Assembly (NCBI RefSeq): GCF_900167445.1
Contig: NZ_FUZT01000020.1
Span: forward strand, 1-63,720
Direction of reading: 5' to 3'
Length of the DNA stretch: 63,720 nt
From: Maledivibacter halophilus
GTDB taxonomy: Bacteria > Bacillota > Clostridia > Peptostreptococcales > Caminicellaceae
In this document: positions 25,593 to 33,806 of the stretch, in pieces
How the letters are laid out: the number at the start of each line of letters is the position of its first letter
How positions within the stretch are numbered: the stretch's first letter is position 1
Program-made: the position numbers and the translations under genes
The notes under the pieces: generated by a model
Databases searched by the model: none
Told to the model about the DNA's origin: nothing
The model's input: the letters and a program-made list of their open reading frames with translations, nothing else

Positions 25593-26216
25593 ATGTTTAA
25601 TCTAGGTGCATTTTTATCTTATGTTTTTGTTGTATCCTTTACGCCGGGACCAAATAATATTATGTCTATGGCAAATGCTAGTAAAGTTGGTTATAAAAAA
25701 ACACTAGATTTTATTTTAGGAGTTTGTACAGGATTTTTTATAATCATACTGCTAAGCGGTTATTTCAATCTTTTACTTTTTAATCTGATACCTAAAGTTA
25801 AAATATTTATGGGAATATTAGGAGCAGGATATATGACATATTTAGCTTTTAAGATTATAAATAGTAAAGAAAAAACTGATAATAACAACGAGGAAGAAAT
25901 AACCGATGAGAATAACTTAAATTCTTTTCTTAATGGGATATTAATGCAATTTGTTAATCCAAAGGCTATACTCTTTGGTATAACTGTAGTATCTAATTTT
26001 ATTATTCCTTACTATAAATCAAATGTGGCAATAATTCTCTTTTCGATTTTTTTAGCTTTTGTAGGTTTTTTATCAACTTCATGTTGGGCATTGTTTGGCT
26101 CTCTATTCAATAAATTTCTATCAAAATATAGAAGACAATTTAATATGACTATGGGACTATTTTTAATTTATAGTGCATTTTCTATATCTGGTGTTATAGA
26201 TTTATTTTATAAATAA
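25593..26216 (+). CDS. LysE/RhtB-family amino-acid exporter
   Basis: A 207-residue membrane protein with about six segments. The family signature is VVSFTPGPNNIMSMANASKVGYKKTLDFILGVCTG near the N-terminus (TPGPN), and a second conserved region is GILMQFVNPKAILFGITVV. Members export amino acids or related small molecules. It has a strong AAAGGAGG site and stands alone; a perfect 13-bp palindrome lies upstream. The substrate is unknown. Confidence 0.85.
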   Translation: MFNLGAFLSYVFVVSFTPGPNNIMSMANASKVGYKKTLDFILGVCTGFFIIILLSGYFNLLLFNLIPKVKIFMGILGAGYMTYLAFKIINSKEKTDNNNEEEITDENNLNSFLNGILMQFVNPKAILFGITVVSNFIIPYYKSNVAIILFSIFLAFVGFLSTSCWALFGSLFNKFLSKYRRQFNMTMGLFLIYSAFSISGVIDLFYK

Positions 26217-26229
26217 AAAAATTATATTA

Positions 26230-27420
26230 CTATATACTATCTACTTCAGGTCTTTTTACCATGAAAGTTAATGCGGCACCTAATACAGCAAGTAAAGCGG
26301 CTATTAAGAACGTGGGTTTTAAACCACCAGCTCCTGCCACAATTATAGGACCGGCTAGTGCTGCTAACCCATAGGCCTGGTATACTATTCCGTAGTTTGC
26401 TCCCAGATTTTTAATGCCAAAGAATTCTCCTGTTATTGTTGGAAAAACTGCCAAAAAACCTCCAAAACAGAAAGCAATACCAGCTAAAGAAGCAAAGAAA
26501 GTAATATAATTTAAGGTGGTTACACTCATTATAATCATCGATATGGCAGTTATTATAAACATTATTGTCACAACTCTGATTCTACCTAATTTATCTGAAA
26601 GAGTACCCCATATAAGTCTTCCGCCTGCATTAAAAAGAGCTATCATAGCAACTGCATTTGCAGCTGCTGAAGCTTTAAGCCCAGCTAATTGAATACCTAT
26701 ATCCTTAGCTAGTCCTATAACTAATAGACCACTCATACATCCAAAGAAATACATTATCCAAATAATATAAAAGGACTTGGTTTTAATCATTTCTCCAACT
26801 TTAAATTCCTGCTTCACAACAGTATTTGAGCTTTCAAGAGGTGAACTATTTTCGGTTGGTGGAAGAATTAGAAATTGGGCGCCAATTAAACCTAAGGCAG
26901 TGTAAATTATACCTAAATAAAGAAATGCTGAAGAAACACCGCTATTTTCTATAAAATATTCAATTAAAGATTTAAATACTAAACTTCCAAGTCCAAAGGC
27001 ACCAACGGCTATACCTGTAATAAAGCCCTTCTTTTCGGGAAACCATTTAACACAAGTGGATAATGGACAAACATAAGCAAATCCAACTCCACTTCCAGCT
27101 ATAATACCATAATAAAGATACAATTGTATAATTGAAGTGGCAGTAGAGGCTAATATCAATCCTCCTCCATAAAGAATGGCACCAATAGTGGCAATTTTTC
27201 TAGGGCCTATTTTATCTTGAAGCCTGCCAGAAAAAATAGTTGCAAAGGCAAAAACAAAAATGGCAATTGAATAAGTGAGAACTACCTCATTACTTTCCCA
27301 ATTGAATTTATCCATGAGAGGTTGATTGAATAAACTCCATGTGTAAATGGCACCTATACACATTTGTAATAATACAGCTCCAAGAACGACAAACCAGCGA
27401 TTGATTGCTTTTTTATTCAT
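26230..27420 (-). CDS. Major facilitator transporter, oxalate/formate antiporter (OFA) type
   Basis: A 396-residue 12-segment MFS protein opening MNKKAINRWFVVLGAVLLQM followed by CIGAIYTWSLFNQPL, with SGRLQDKIGPRKIATIGAILYGGG (MFS motif A), GSGVGFAYVCPLSTCVKWFPEKKG and a second-half motif RLIWGTLSDKLGRI. These match the OFA family, which exchanges small carboxylates. The start is the ATG at 27420 with AGGAGG upstream on the minus strand; a longer frame would extend into a family B repeat and is not real. It converges on the LysE gene. Confidence 0.85.
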   Translation of the reverse strand: MNKKAINRWFVVLGAVLLQMCIGAIYTWSLFNQPLMDKFNWESNEVVLTYSIAIFVFAFATIFSGRLQDKIGPRKIATIGAILYGGGLILASTATSIIQLYLYYGIIAGSGVGFAYVCPLSTCVKWFPEKKGFITGIAVGAFGLGSLVFKSLIEYFIENSGVSSAFLYLGIIYTALGLIGAQFLILPPTENSSPLESSNTVVKQEFKVGEMIKTKSFYIIWIMYFFGCMSGLLVIGLAKDIGIQLAGLKASAAANAVAMIALFNAGGRLIWGTLSDKLGRIRVVTIMFIITAISMIIMSVTTLNYITFFASLAGIAFCFGGFLAVFPTITGEFFGIKNLGANYGIVYQAYGLAALAGPIIVAGAGGLKPTFLIAALLAVLGAALTFMVKRPEVDSI

Positions 27421-27465
27421 TAATATAAGCCTCCTTTGTAATAAATAAAAGTATTTGTTGAATAA

Positions 27466-27533
27466 TTGAGGAAATTGCATAATACATGTAAAGAATTTTA
27501 AAATTAATAATGTTAATTATGCAAGTTTCTCAA
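27466..27533. repeat. Palindromic repeat family B, short copy
   Basis: TTGAGGAAATTGCATAAT at the left and ATTATGCAAGTTTCTCAA at the right form terminal inverted repeats around a short centre. It lies just upstream of the OFA transporter gene and within its 5' region on the minus strand. Confidence 0.85.
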
Positions 27534-27693
27534 TTGAATATAAGTAGAGATTGAGCTTTACTAAAATTAATTTTTTATCATATTAATATAGTTTACTGTA
27601 TATTGATTTTTTATATATGTGAATTATTGTTTTTGCAATATTATTAAAGAAATAAATTTTTGGAATTAGTGAAAAGCAAATATCCAAATTTCC

Positions 27694-27871
27694 ATGATAG
27701 GAATTAGAATTAAAGAGTTATTCAATATTATATGATTTAGTAGGTGTTAGAAGAGAGACAATAAGTCATTTAGAAAAGGGTAAATACAATCCATCTTTAA
27801 AATTGGCATTTGATATAGCTGAGGCATTACAAGCTTCCATAGAGGAATTATTTATATATAAAAAAGACTAG
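27694..27871 (+). pseudogene. Broken XRE-family (Cro/CI) regulator
   Basis: The 3' part reads LYDLVGVRRETISHLEKGKY and continues NPSLKLAFDIAEALQASIEE to a TAG at 27869-27871: a small HTH_3 regulator of the YozG type. A start MIGIRIKEL at 27694 is in another frame, and the residues between helix 1 and helix 2 (usually RKEKNLTQEEL) are missing. So a deletion with frameshift has removed the middle of the gene. The 178-nt length is not a multiple of three. Probably not functional. Confidence 0.75.
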
Positions 27872-27898
27872 TATTTATGATATATAATTCTTATTATG

Positions 27899-27929
27899 AA
27901 TCTCCATTATTATTTTGGAGATTTTTTTA
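27899..27929 (+). terminator. Terminator of the broken regulator gene
   Basis: AATCTCCA (27899-27906) pairs with TGGAGATT (27915-27922), followed by seven T. Confidence 0.8.
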
Positions 27930-27993
27930 TGACAATCAGAAGGAAATCTATACTTAAATAGTGAATATATATCAAAAAAGGAGAACTGATGTG

Positions 27994-28353
27994 ATGGCAA
28001 ATAATTGGCAGGGGAGCATTATATTTTTTGGAACTGAAGATTTAGATAAAACAGATAAGTTTTATAGAGAAATACTTGATTTAAAATTGTATAAAGATCA
28101 AAGACTATGCCGTATATATGAAATTGAAGGTGGAGGGAAAATTGGTTTTTGTTCCCATATAGAAATAGTGTTAGGAGAAAAAAGCCCTATTATTACTTTA
28201 TTGACTGAAAATGTAGATGATATATACGATACTTTAACTCAAAAAGGATATATAATAAAGGAAGGGCCAAAGACTAATGAAAAATTTCAAATCTATCATT
28301 TTTTTGTACAAGATCCTAATGGATATACCGTAGAAATTCAAAAATTCTTATAG
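27994..28353 (+). CDS. VOC-superfamily (glyoxalase/dioxygenase fold) protein
   Basis: A protein of about 119 residues with two beta-alpha-beta-beta-beta units. It opens with a strand around IIFFGTEDLDKTDKFYREIL and ends HFFVQDPNGYTVEIQKFL, the typical end of VOC metalloproteins (glyoxalase I, fosfomycin or bleomycin resistance, dioxygenases). The terminal Glu can be a metal ligand. The start is ATG 27994, or GTG 27991 which has GGAG 7 nt upstream. It is 20 nt ahead of the DUF1874 gene and probably co-transcribed with it. The substrate is unknown. Confidence 0.78.
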   Translation: MANNWQGSIIFFGTEDLDKTDKFYREILDLKLYKDQRLCRIYEIEGGGKIGFCSHIEIVLGEKSPIITLLTENVDDIYDTLTQKGYIIKEGPKTNEKFQIYHFFVQDPNGYTVEIQKFL

Positions 28354-28373
28354 TAATTATAGAGGTGATAATT

Positions 28374-28706
28374 ATGGGCCAAAGTATGGAGGTTGCTTTA
28401 TTTAATGGGACTATTGCCACTACAAATGGTATTTATAAGATAAGTGATATAGATATAGACAGTGCTAAAAAACTTATCTATAAAAATGGTTTTATATCTG
28501 CAATAGGACACGAATCAACAGCCGAAATAATGTCGGAGTTATTTAAAATTGATATATCTATGAATCGTATACAATTTAGACAGCAGGTTGGTCAAAAAGC
28601 AATTGTTTTTAAATTGAACAAAAGACCACCAGAAGGTATTGTCTTAAGTAGAGAAGAAATAGAAAAGATAGGTTATTCCTTTAAACTGATGGAGAGGCTA
28701 GAATAA
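28374..28706 (+). CDS. DUF1874 (STIV B116-like) protein, probable cyclic-oligoadenylate ring nuclease
   Basis: A 110-residue protein. FISAIGHESTAEIMSELF and NRIQFRQQVGQKAIVFKLNK followed by RPPEGIVLSREEIEKIG match the DUF1874 fold known from STIV B116, Bacillus YddF and the viral anti-CRISPR AcrIII-1. Residues corresponding to the AcrIII-1 active site as I recall it are kept: H46 in AIGHEST, R65 in NR, R84 and E87 in KRPPEG. Characterised members cut cyclic tetra-adenylate made by type III CRISPR systems. ATG 28374 follows GAGGTG with 6-nt spacing. It follows a VOC gene and is closed by a strong hairpin. Whether it blocks or tunes a type III system here is inference; no CRISPR is in the window. 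Confidence 0.82.
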   Translation: MGQSMEVALFNGTIATTNGIYKISDIDIDSAKKLIYKNGFISAIGHESTAEIMSELFKIDISMNRIQFRQQVGQKAIVFKLNKRPPEGIVLSREEIEKIGYSFKLMERLE

Positions 28707-28720
28707 AATTTCAATAAATT

Positions 28721-28765
28721 ATATAACTAAACCCTACAATTTTATTGTGGGGTTTAGTTATATAG
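28721..28765 (+). terminator. Long hairpin after the DUF1874 gene
   Basis: The arms at 28721-28740 and 28746-28765 pair over 20 nt with one G-U pair around a 5-nt loop. T-runs are weak, but the helix is very stable. The rest of the gap to 28933 shows nothing clear. Confidence 0.65.
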
Positions 28766-28933
28766 AATCTGTAAACGTAAGCTAATACCCATTGGAAATA
28801 ACAGCAATAAATTTATCATATAAAAAAAATTTATAGTACATTAATTTATATAGATTTTCTTGATTTGAATAAGCAAACCCTTTATGCTAAAATACCATTT
28901 GTTAAAGGACTATCATATTTTAGGGTGAATATT

Positions 28934-29683
28934 ATGGATGAATCCAATAAAAACAAAAACGTTTTTGTGTCTTTAAAAAATATTACAAAAAGCTTTGGGA
29001 AAATTAAAGCTTTAGATGATGTGTCTATGGAAGTTTTTGAAAATGAAATAACAGCTATTGTCGGAGACAACGGATCAGGTAAAAGTACCCTTATAAAAAT
29101 CTTATCAGGAACCCTAAGGCCTGACAGGGGAAGTATACATATTAGAAATATAAATTATAGACATCTTACACCTGGATTAGCCTATAAAAATGGAATGGCA
29201 ACGGTTTATCAAGATTTATCCCTCGATAATCACAGAGATATAGCGGGAAATATATTTCTTGGACGAGAAATCACTAAATTCGGTTTTATTATAAATTATA
29301 AAGAAATGTATAAGGAATCAGAAAAATTAATAAAGGCTCTTAATATAAATATTCCATATTTAAAAACACCTGTGGGATATTTATCTGGAGGGCAAAGACA
29401 ATCCGTTGCAATTGCAAGGGCAATTTTTCAGGGACAAAAGTTAATTATATTTGATGAGCCAACAGCCGCTATGGGAATAAAGGAGTCTGGAGCAATTAAT
29501 TCTTTGATTAAATCTTTACCAAAAAAAGGATTTTCTGTTTTAATAATAAGTCACGATATTTATCAGGTCTTTGATATTGCTGACAATATAAATATTATGA
29601 GACATGGAAAAATAGTAGAAAATGTTATGAAAGAAGAAACGACACCTACAGATCTAATGAAAAAAATTAGCAGTAGTCTGTAA
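28934..29683 (+). CDS. Sugar/nucleoside-type ABC transporter, ATP-binding subunit
   Basis: A 249-residue single-domain ATPase. Walker A is VGDNGSGKST, signature LSGGQRQSVAIARA, Walker B KLIIFDEPTAAMG, and the switch His lies in LIISHDIYQ. It is of the carbohydrate uptake type 2 class, related to RbsA/FrcA but with one nucleotide-binding domain, so it should form a homodimer. ATG 28934 has AGGGTG 6 nt upstream; a longer frame reaches back to 28865 without a good site. Permease and binding-protein genes follow. Confidence 0.88.
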   Translation: MDESNKNKNVFVSLKNITKSFGKIKALDDVSMEVFENEITAIVGDNGSGKSTLIKILSGTLRPDRGSIHIRNINYRHLTPGLAYKNGMATVYQDLSLDNHRDIAGNIFLGREITKFGFIINYKEMYKESEKLIKALNINIPYLKTPVGYLSGGQRQSVAIARAIFQGQKLIIFDEPTAAMGIKESGAINSLIKSLPKKGFSVLIISHDIYQVFDIADNINIMRHGKIVENVMKEETTPTDLMKKISSSL

Positions 29684-29701
29684 AGCTAGTTTAAAGAAAG
29701 A

Positions 29702-30691
29702 GTGAAGACTTTGATTAAAAAATATATTAAACAGGATAGTAAAAAATCCAAGGGAATTGATAAACCATTTACCCAATTGTTTTTATTATGCATATTGATA
29801 ATAATGGTTGTTTTTATTTCAATTAACTCACCCTTTTTCTTTACATGGAATAATATCCGTAACATATTAGATCACTGTTCACTTAAGCTGATATTAGCTA
29901 TAGGAATGACATTTGTAATTGCCACAGGAGGAATAGACTTATCCATTGGAAGTATGGTTGCCATAATTGGCATAGTAATGGGACTATTACTTAAAAATAA
30001 TTTTTCTATAGAATTGTCTATAGGCCTAGGAATTTTAACAGGAGCGATTTTAGGCATTATTAATGGAATGATTATTTCACTATTTAAAATAGCACCCTTC
30101 ATTGTAACTATAGGTACAATGTCCCTTTATCGGGGACTAGCCCTTGTTATTACAGAAGGTACGCCGATATATGGATTTCCTTTAGAATTTACATATTTTG
30201 GAAAAGGAGATTTTGGTAAGATAAATCCACCGATAATATTATCTATAGCTTTAATAGTCCTTTCATTGTTTTTATTAAAGTATACAAAATGGGGACAGTA
30301 TACTCTTGCCCTTGGAGGAAATGAGGAATCTCTAAGACGTGTTGGAGTCTATGTAAAATTTTATAAGACAACGGTGTATATGTTCTCAGGATTAACAGCT
30401 GCTTTAGCAAGTTTAATTATGACCTCAAGGCTTAATGCAGCTGAGCCAAATGCTGGCTTTATGCTGGAAACAGATATTATTGCTGCAGTAATTTTAGGAG
30501 GAACCTCTATGAAAGGAGGCAAAGCTAGCATAGGAGGGACTATTATTGCTTGTATTCTTTTATCGGTTATGAGAAATGGATTAACCATATTGAGTATTTC
30601 TTCCTATTACCAGCAGCTGTTTATAGGACTTATTATTATTATTTCTGTAACAGTGTCAGAGATTCGGCAGCGAAGACAAGTGCAGATATAA
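29702..30691 (+). CDS. RbsC-type ABC transporter permease
   Basis: A 329-residue membrane protein with about eight to ten segments. The family pattern is LILAIGMTFVIATGGIDLSIGSMVAI, with GTDIIAAVILGGTSMKGGKASIGGT-like text near the C-terminal end (here ETDIIAAVILGGTS). It forms the membrane channel with the preceding ATPase for uptake of a ribose-like sugar or nucleoside. The likely start is GTG 29702, with a weak GAAAGAG site. A family B repeat follows its stop. Confidence 0.87.
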   Translation: MKTLIKKYIKQDSKKSKGIDKPFTQLFLLCILIIMVVFISINSPFFFTWNNIRNILDHCSLKLILAIGMTFVIATGGIDLSIGSMVAIIGIVMGLLLKNNFSIELSIGLGILTGAILGIINGMIISLFKIAPFIVTIGTMSLYRGLALVITEGTPIYGFPLEFTYFGKGDFGKINPPIILSIALIVLSLFLLKYTKWGQYTLALGGNEESLRRVGVYVKFYKTTVYMFSGLTAALASLIMTSRLNAAEPNAGFMLETDIIAAVILGGTSMKGGKASIGGTIIACILLSVMRNGLTILSISSYYQQLFIGLIIIISVTVSEIRQRRQVQI

Positions 30692-30704
30692 TAATTTTAG
30701 TAAA

Positions 30705-30756
30705 TGAGAAACTTGCATAATTAAAATTTTTCACATGTATTATGCAATTTCCTCAA
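30705..30756. repeat. Palindromic repeat family B, short copy
   Basis: TGAGAAACTTGCATAAT and ATTATGCAATTTCCTCA form the two ends of a 52-nt element. It lies between the permease and binding-protein genes and forms an intercistronic hairpin. Confidence 0.82.
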
Positions 30757-30788
30757 ATATAAATTATATTTTAAAGGAGATGTACAAA

Positions 30789-31901
30789 TTGAAGGGAAGA
30801 AAAATTTTAGCAATAGTTCTCATCTTAACTCTATGTACTAGCTTACTTTTTGGATGTAGTGGAGAAAAAAACACACAGGCAACTACAGAAAAACCTAAAG
30901 TAGATAGTTCAGAGGAAACTAAAGATAAAACAGAAAAGAATGAAACAGAAAAGGAAAATACAAAGCTTGCTCAGATGGAAGAAGCTTTAACTAATCAATT
31001 AAATCCTATGCCTGAGCTTAACAAGGGAGAAAAAATTGGAGTTCTTATTATTTCTTTGACTAATCCCTTCTGGGCCAATATGAAAAGCTGCTATGAAGAA
31101 GCCGGAAAAGAATTAGGAATTGATGTTGAGGTTATGGCTGCTCCTAGCGAAGGGGATACTACTTCTCAGCTTGAAACTTTAGATAGTATGGCTGTAAAGG
31201 ATTATAATGCAATTGTCTTTTCTCCTATTGATGGAAACAATTTAATTCCCGGTATAATTAGAGCAAACCAGGCAGGTATACCAGTGATAAATTTAGGGCC
31301 TGGTGTAAATAAAGAAGCCCTTAAAAAGCAAGAGGGACATCTTGATGGTGTTATAACAGTTGATTTTGAAAACCAAGGAAAAATGGTTGCAGAGGATATG
31401 TTAAAAAATATGCCTGATGGAGGAAAAGTGGCTATAATACAAGGAATTCCTGGAGCAGGTCAAAGTGAAGGTCGTACAAAGGGAGCAAAGGAAACCTTTG
31501 AAGCTACAGAAGGTGTTGAACTTGTAAGTATCCAGCCTGGAAATTGGGATCGCAATACGGCTTATAATATTGCTACCGACCTTATTCAAGCAAATCCGGA
31601 CTTAAAGGGTATTTTTTGCTGCAATGATGTTATGGCTCTTGCGGCGGTAGAAGCCCTTGAAACAGCTGGAAAAAGAGATGGAATAATAATTTATGGTGTT
31701 GACTTTACAAAGGAAGCTCAAGAAGCAATAAAAGAAGGTAGACTTGATGGTTCTATTACATATTCGCCAAAGATATATACAAAAGCGGCTCTTCTTTTAG
31801 CACTTAAATTGTCACAGGGACAAGAAATAAAAGAACCAGTATATTCTCCTCTAATTGTTGTAAATAGGGATAATGTAAATGAATTCGATGGCTGGAAATA
31901 A
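30789..31901 (+). CDS. Substrate-binding lipoprotein of the ABC transporter
   Basis: A 370-residue periplasmic-binding-protein-like lipoprotein. The lipobox is LLFGC with lipidated C23, followed by a charged Thr/Glu/Lys-rich linker. The RbsB-like fold starts IGVLIISLTNPFWANMKSCYEEAGKELGI, with ITVDFENQGKMVAEDML and GIFCCNDVMALAAVEAL. The start is TTG 30789: GGAG (30776-30779) lies 9 nt upstream, the ATG at 30780 overlaps that site, and an ATG at 30735 lies in a repeat. It captures a sugar-like ligand outside the membrane. The PsuG-like gene overlaps its 3' end by 23 nt, hinting at a C-nucleoside ligand. Confidence 0.87.
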   Translation: MKGRKILAIVLILTLCTSLLFGCSGEKNTQATTEKPKVDSSEETKDKTEKNETEKENTKLAQMEEALTNQLNPMPELNKGEKIGVLIISLTNPFWANMKSCYEEAGKELGIDVEVMAAPSEGDTTSQLETLDSMAVKDYNAIVFSPIDGNNLIPGIIRANQAGIPVINLGPGVNKEALKKQEGHLDGVITVDFENQGKMVAEDMLKNMPDGGKVAIIQGIPGAGQSEGRTKGAKETFEATEGVELVSIQPGNWDRNTAYNIATDLIQANPDLKGIFCCNDVMALAAVEALETAGKRDGIIIYGVDFTKEAQEAIKEGRLDGSITYSPKIYTKAALLLALKLSQGQEIKEPVYSPLIVVNRDNVNEFDGWK

Positions 31902-32703
31902 TAAAAAAAATTATCTTGTGGAAACGGCATTATTGGGACATGGTCTTATATCTGTAAAAAGTGATGATATAATTTCACAATGGCCTAAGGGTGCAGTTCT
32001 GGCGTGGATTGAAGGTGGACAGCCTAAGATAGGTAATATAGAGGAGTTTCTTTTAGCAAAAGAAAGTATAAATAATTGGAAAAGATTTGATGGCCTTAAA
32101 TTGAAGGAAAAATTTAATAAAAATACAAATGCATATCTAACTGCTTCGGGTACCATGGTAATTGCAAAAAAAACTGGATATCCTGTTGTTGTAACTGCTG
32201 GTATTGGCGGTATAGGAGATATTAAAGCTGAAAGACTTTGCTATGATTTACCTGCATTGTCTCAATTGGGAATTACCCTTGTGGCAACATCTCCAAAGGA
32301 TATGCTTGATATTCCAGCAACTTTAAGCTGGCTTAAAGATAATGGGGTGAAAATCTTTGGCGTAAATACAAAGTATTGTAATGGATATATAATGAAATTA
32401 GATGATTATAAACTTTCAGTTAATTTAAGTTATGAGGATTTAAATAAAATGCCATATGGTTGTAATTTAATTCTTAATCCTATTAAAGAAGAAAAACGCC
32501 TTAAAAATAAATATTTCTTAGATGAAGCAATTAAATCTGGGAAAAAAGCTGAATTGGAAGGAACTCATTATCATCCAGTAGCCAATGCTTGTTTTGACAG
32601 ATTAAGCTTAGGATTATCTTCTAAAATACAGTTTGATGCTTTAATTTCAAATATTGAAATTGCAGAATTAATAACAAATAGGAAGCTAAAATTCAATGAT
32701 TAA
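31879..32703 (+). CDS. PsuG-like C-glycosidase (pseudouridine-5'-phosphate glycosidase family)
   Basis: A 274-residue protein of the indigoidine synthase A/PsuG family, shorter than the usual 300. Conserved regions: VETALLGHGL (PsuG catalytic Glu in LESTIISHG), ASGTMVIAK, VVTAGIGGIGD (PsuG ATGGIGGVH), LVATSPKDMLDIPATLSWLKDNGVKI with the Lys that corresponds to the Schiff-base Lys of PsuG (GAKSILD), and GVNT. The family cuts the C-C bond between uracil and ribose 5-phosphate. It overlaps the binding-protein gene, so it probably acts on the imported ligand. No PsuK kinase is near, so the true substrate is open. Confidence 0.72.
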   Translation: MNSMAGNNKKNYLVETALLGHGLISVKSDDIISQWPKGAVLAWIEGGQPKIGNIEEFLLAKESINNWKRFDGLKLKEKFNKNTNAYLTASGTMVIAKKTGYPVVVTAGIGGIGDIKAERLCYDLPALSQLGITLVATSPKDMLDIPATLSWLKDNGVKIFGVNTKYCNGYIMKLDDYKLSVNLSYEDLNKMPYGCNLILNPIKEEKRLKNKYFLDEAIKSGKKAELEGTHYHPVANACFDRLSLGLSSKIQFDALISNIEIAELITNRKLKFND

Positions 32704-32736
32704 AGATTTTATTACATGACTTTATCATAAGAAAAT

Positions 32737-32781
32737 AACGTCTATATATGGGATATACTATATTGTAGACGTTGTTTTTTT
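32737..32781 (+). terminator. Terminator of the ABC/PsuG-like operon
   Basis: AACGTCTA pairs with TAGACGTT (32766-32773), followed by GTTTTTTT. It shares wording with terminators at 41035 and 43174. Confidence 0.78.
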
Positions 32782-32790
32782 ATAAAAAAA

Positions 32791-32839
32791 CTCCTTTCTC
32801 ATTTAATAAAATTAAAGGCAATACAAAATGAGAAAGGAG
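32791..32839 (-). terminator. Terminator of the LysM gene (minus strand)
   Basis: CTCCTTTCTCATTT (32791-32804) pairs with AAATGAGAAAGGAG (32826-32839). Read on the minus strand it is followed by seven T. Confidence 0.8.
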
Positions 32840-32846
32840 ACTTTTC

Positions 32847-33536
32847 TTATACTGGAGCTTCTTCAGGTAAACAAATTAAAATTCCTTCAACAAACTCTCC
32901 GGGAGCTAGCGTAGGATTTAATTTTAATATTTCTGTGGCAGATACTACAAAGTTTTCTGCTATGCTGGATAAAGTATCTCCTCTTCTAATAATGTAGGTT
33001 CTACCACCAGGACAGCTTATACTTGGAGTGAAAGGTGGAATGCATATTTGCTGCCCAACTCTTAAGTTATCAAAGTCAACATCTGGATTTGCTTCACTCA
33101 AAGCATTAAAGGAAACGTTATAGGTTGTTGCCAGTGTTAATAAAGTGTCTCTTTCATTAACTGTATGAACTCTACCGCCAGGGCAGCTTATTTGCCTTCT
33201 AGGTATACATAGCACATCTCCAACGATTAGATTGAAAGGATCTAATGAAGGATTAGCATTTTGTATTTCCCTAACTGATACATTGTATCTCCTTGCAATT
33301 GAGTATAAAGTATCTCCAGACTGAACGGTATAGTAAAAACCATTTGGACAAGGAGGTCTCCTTCTTCTTGGAACACATATCGCATCGCCAACTACTAGGA
33401 AAAATGGATTTATAGTTGGATTTAAAAATAATAAAGTTTGAACGTTAGTATTATATTTTAATGCTATTCCATACAAGGTATCTCCTGCCCTTATAGTATA
33501 ACTCATTGTACCCCTAGGACATTGTATTCTGTACAT
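32847..33536 (-). CDS. Protein with four LysM domains
   Basis: A 229-residue protein made almost entirely of four LysM repeats spaced about 58 residues apart (TIRAGDTLYGIALKYN, TVQSGDTLYSIARRYN, TVNERDTLLTLATTYN, IIRRGDTLSSIAENF), each preceded by a CPxG/CPRG element. No signal peptide is visible. It should bind peptidoglycan or chitin-like glycans; proteins of this build in Clostridia and Bacilli are often in the spore coat or cortex. The likely start is the ATG at 33536; a GTG at 33548 is too close to AAGGAT. It has its own terminator. Confidence 0.87.
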   Translation of the reverse strand: MYRIQCPRGTMSYTIRAGDTLYGIALKYNTNVQTLLFLNPTINPFFLVVGDAICVPRRRRPPCPNGFYYTVQSGDTLYSIARRYNVSVREIQNANPSLDPFNLIVGDVLCIPRRQISCPGGRVHTVNERDTLLTLATTYNVSFNALSEANPDVDFDNLRVGQQICIPPFTPSISCPGGRTYIIRRGDTLSSIAENFVVSATEILKLNPTLAPGEFVEGILICLPEEAPV

Positions 33537-33738
33537 TATTTTAAACACATCCTTCTTTCTAAGATAATATTATAATATGATTATCTATTTAGAAAAGTGA
33601 ATATTTTTTAGATATAAATTGAAGAAAAAAGGAAGAAATAAATAAGGAGGCAGTTCTGTTGTATCAGAACTATTTTCATAGTATAGTAAAGCTGAGGAGA
33701 TATAACGCCAAGAATAAGAAGAGAAAAAAGTGATTTGA

Positions 33739-33767
33739 TTGACAAATATAATTGTATATAATATCTT
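33739..33767 (+). promoter_or_regulatory. Probable promoter of the MarR gene
   Basis: A consensus TTGACA (33739-33744) and, 17 nt on, TATCTT (33762-33767). The stretch from ATTGTATATAATA to TAATTACAAT forms an imperfect dyad over the start region and may be an autoregulatory site. Confidence 0.45.
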
Positions 33768-33806
33768 ATATTCATAATTACAATCTTGGATTTTGGAGGG
33801 ATTAAG

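Noticed and set aside
26221..27480. Longer N-terminus for the OFA transporter
   Set aside because: The extension (MQFPQLF...) is translated from the family B repeat; the ATG at 27420 has the ribosome binding site and the family start.
27466..30756. CRISPR-like array
   Set aside because: The repeated units are far apart, of unequal spacing and are the family B inverted elements. No regular repeat-spacer pattern occurs anywhere in the window.
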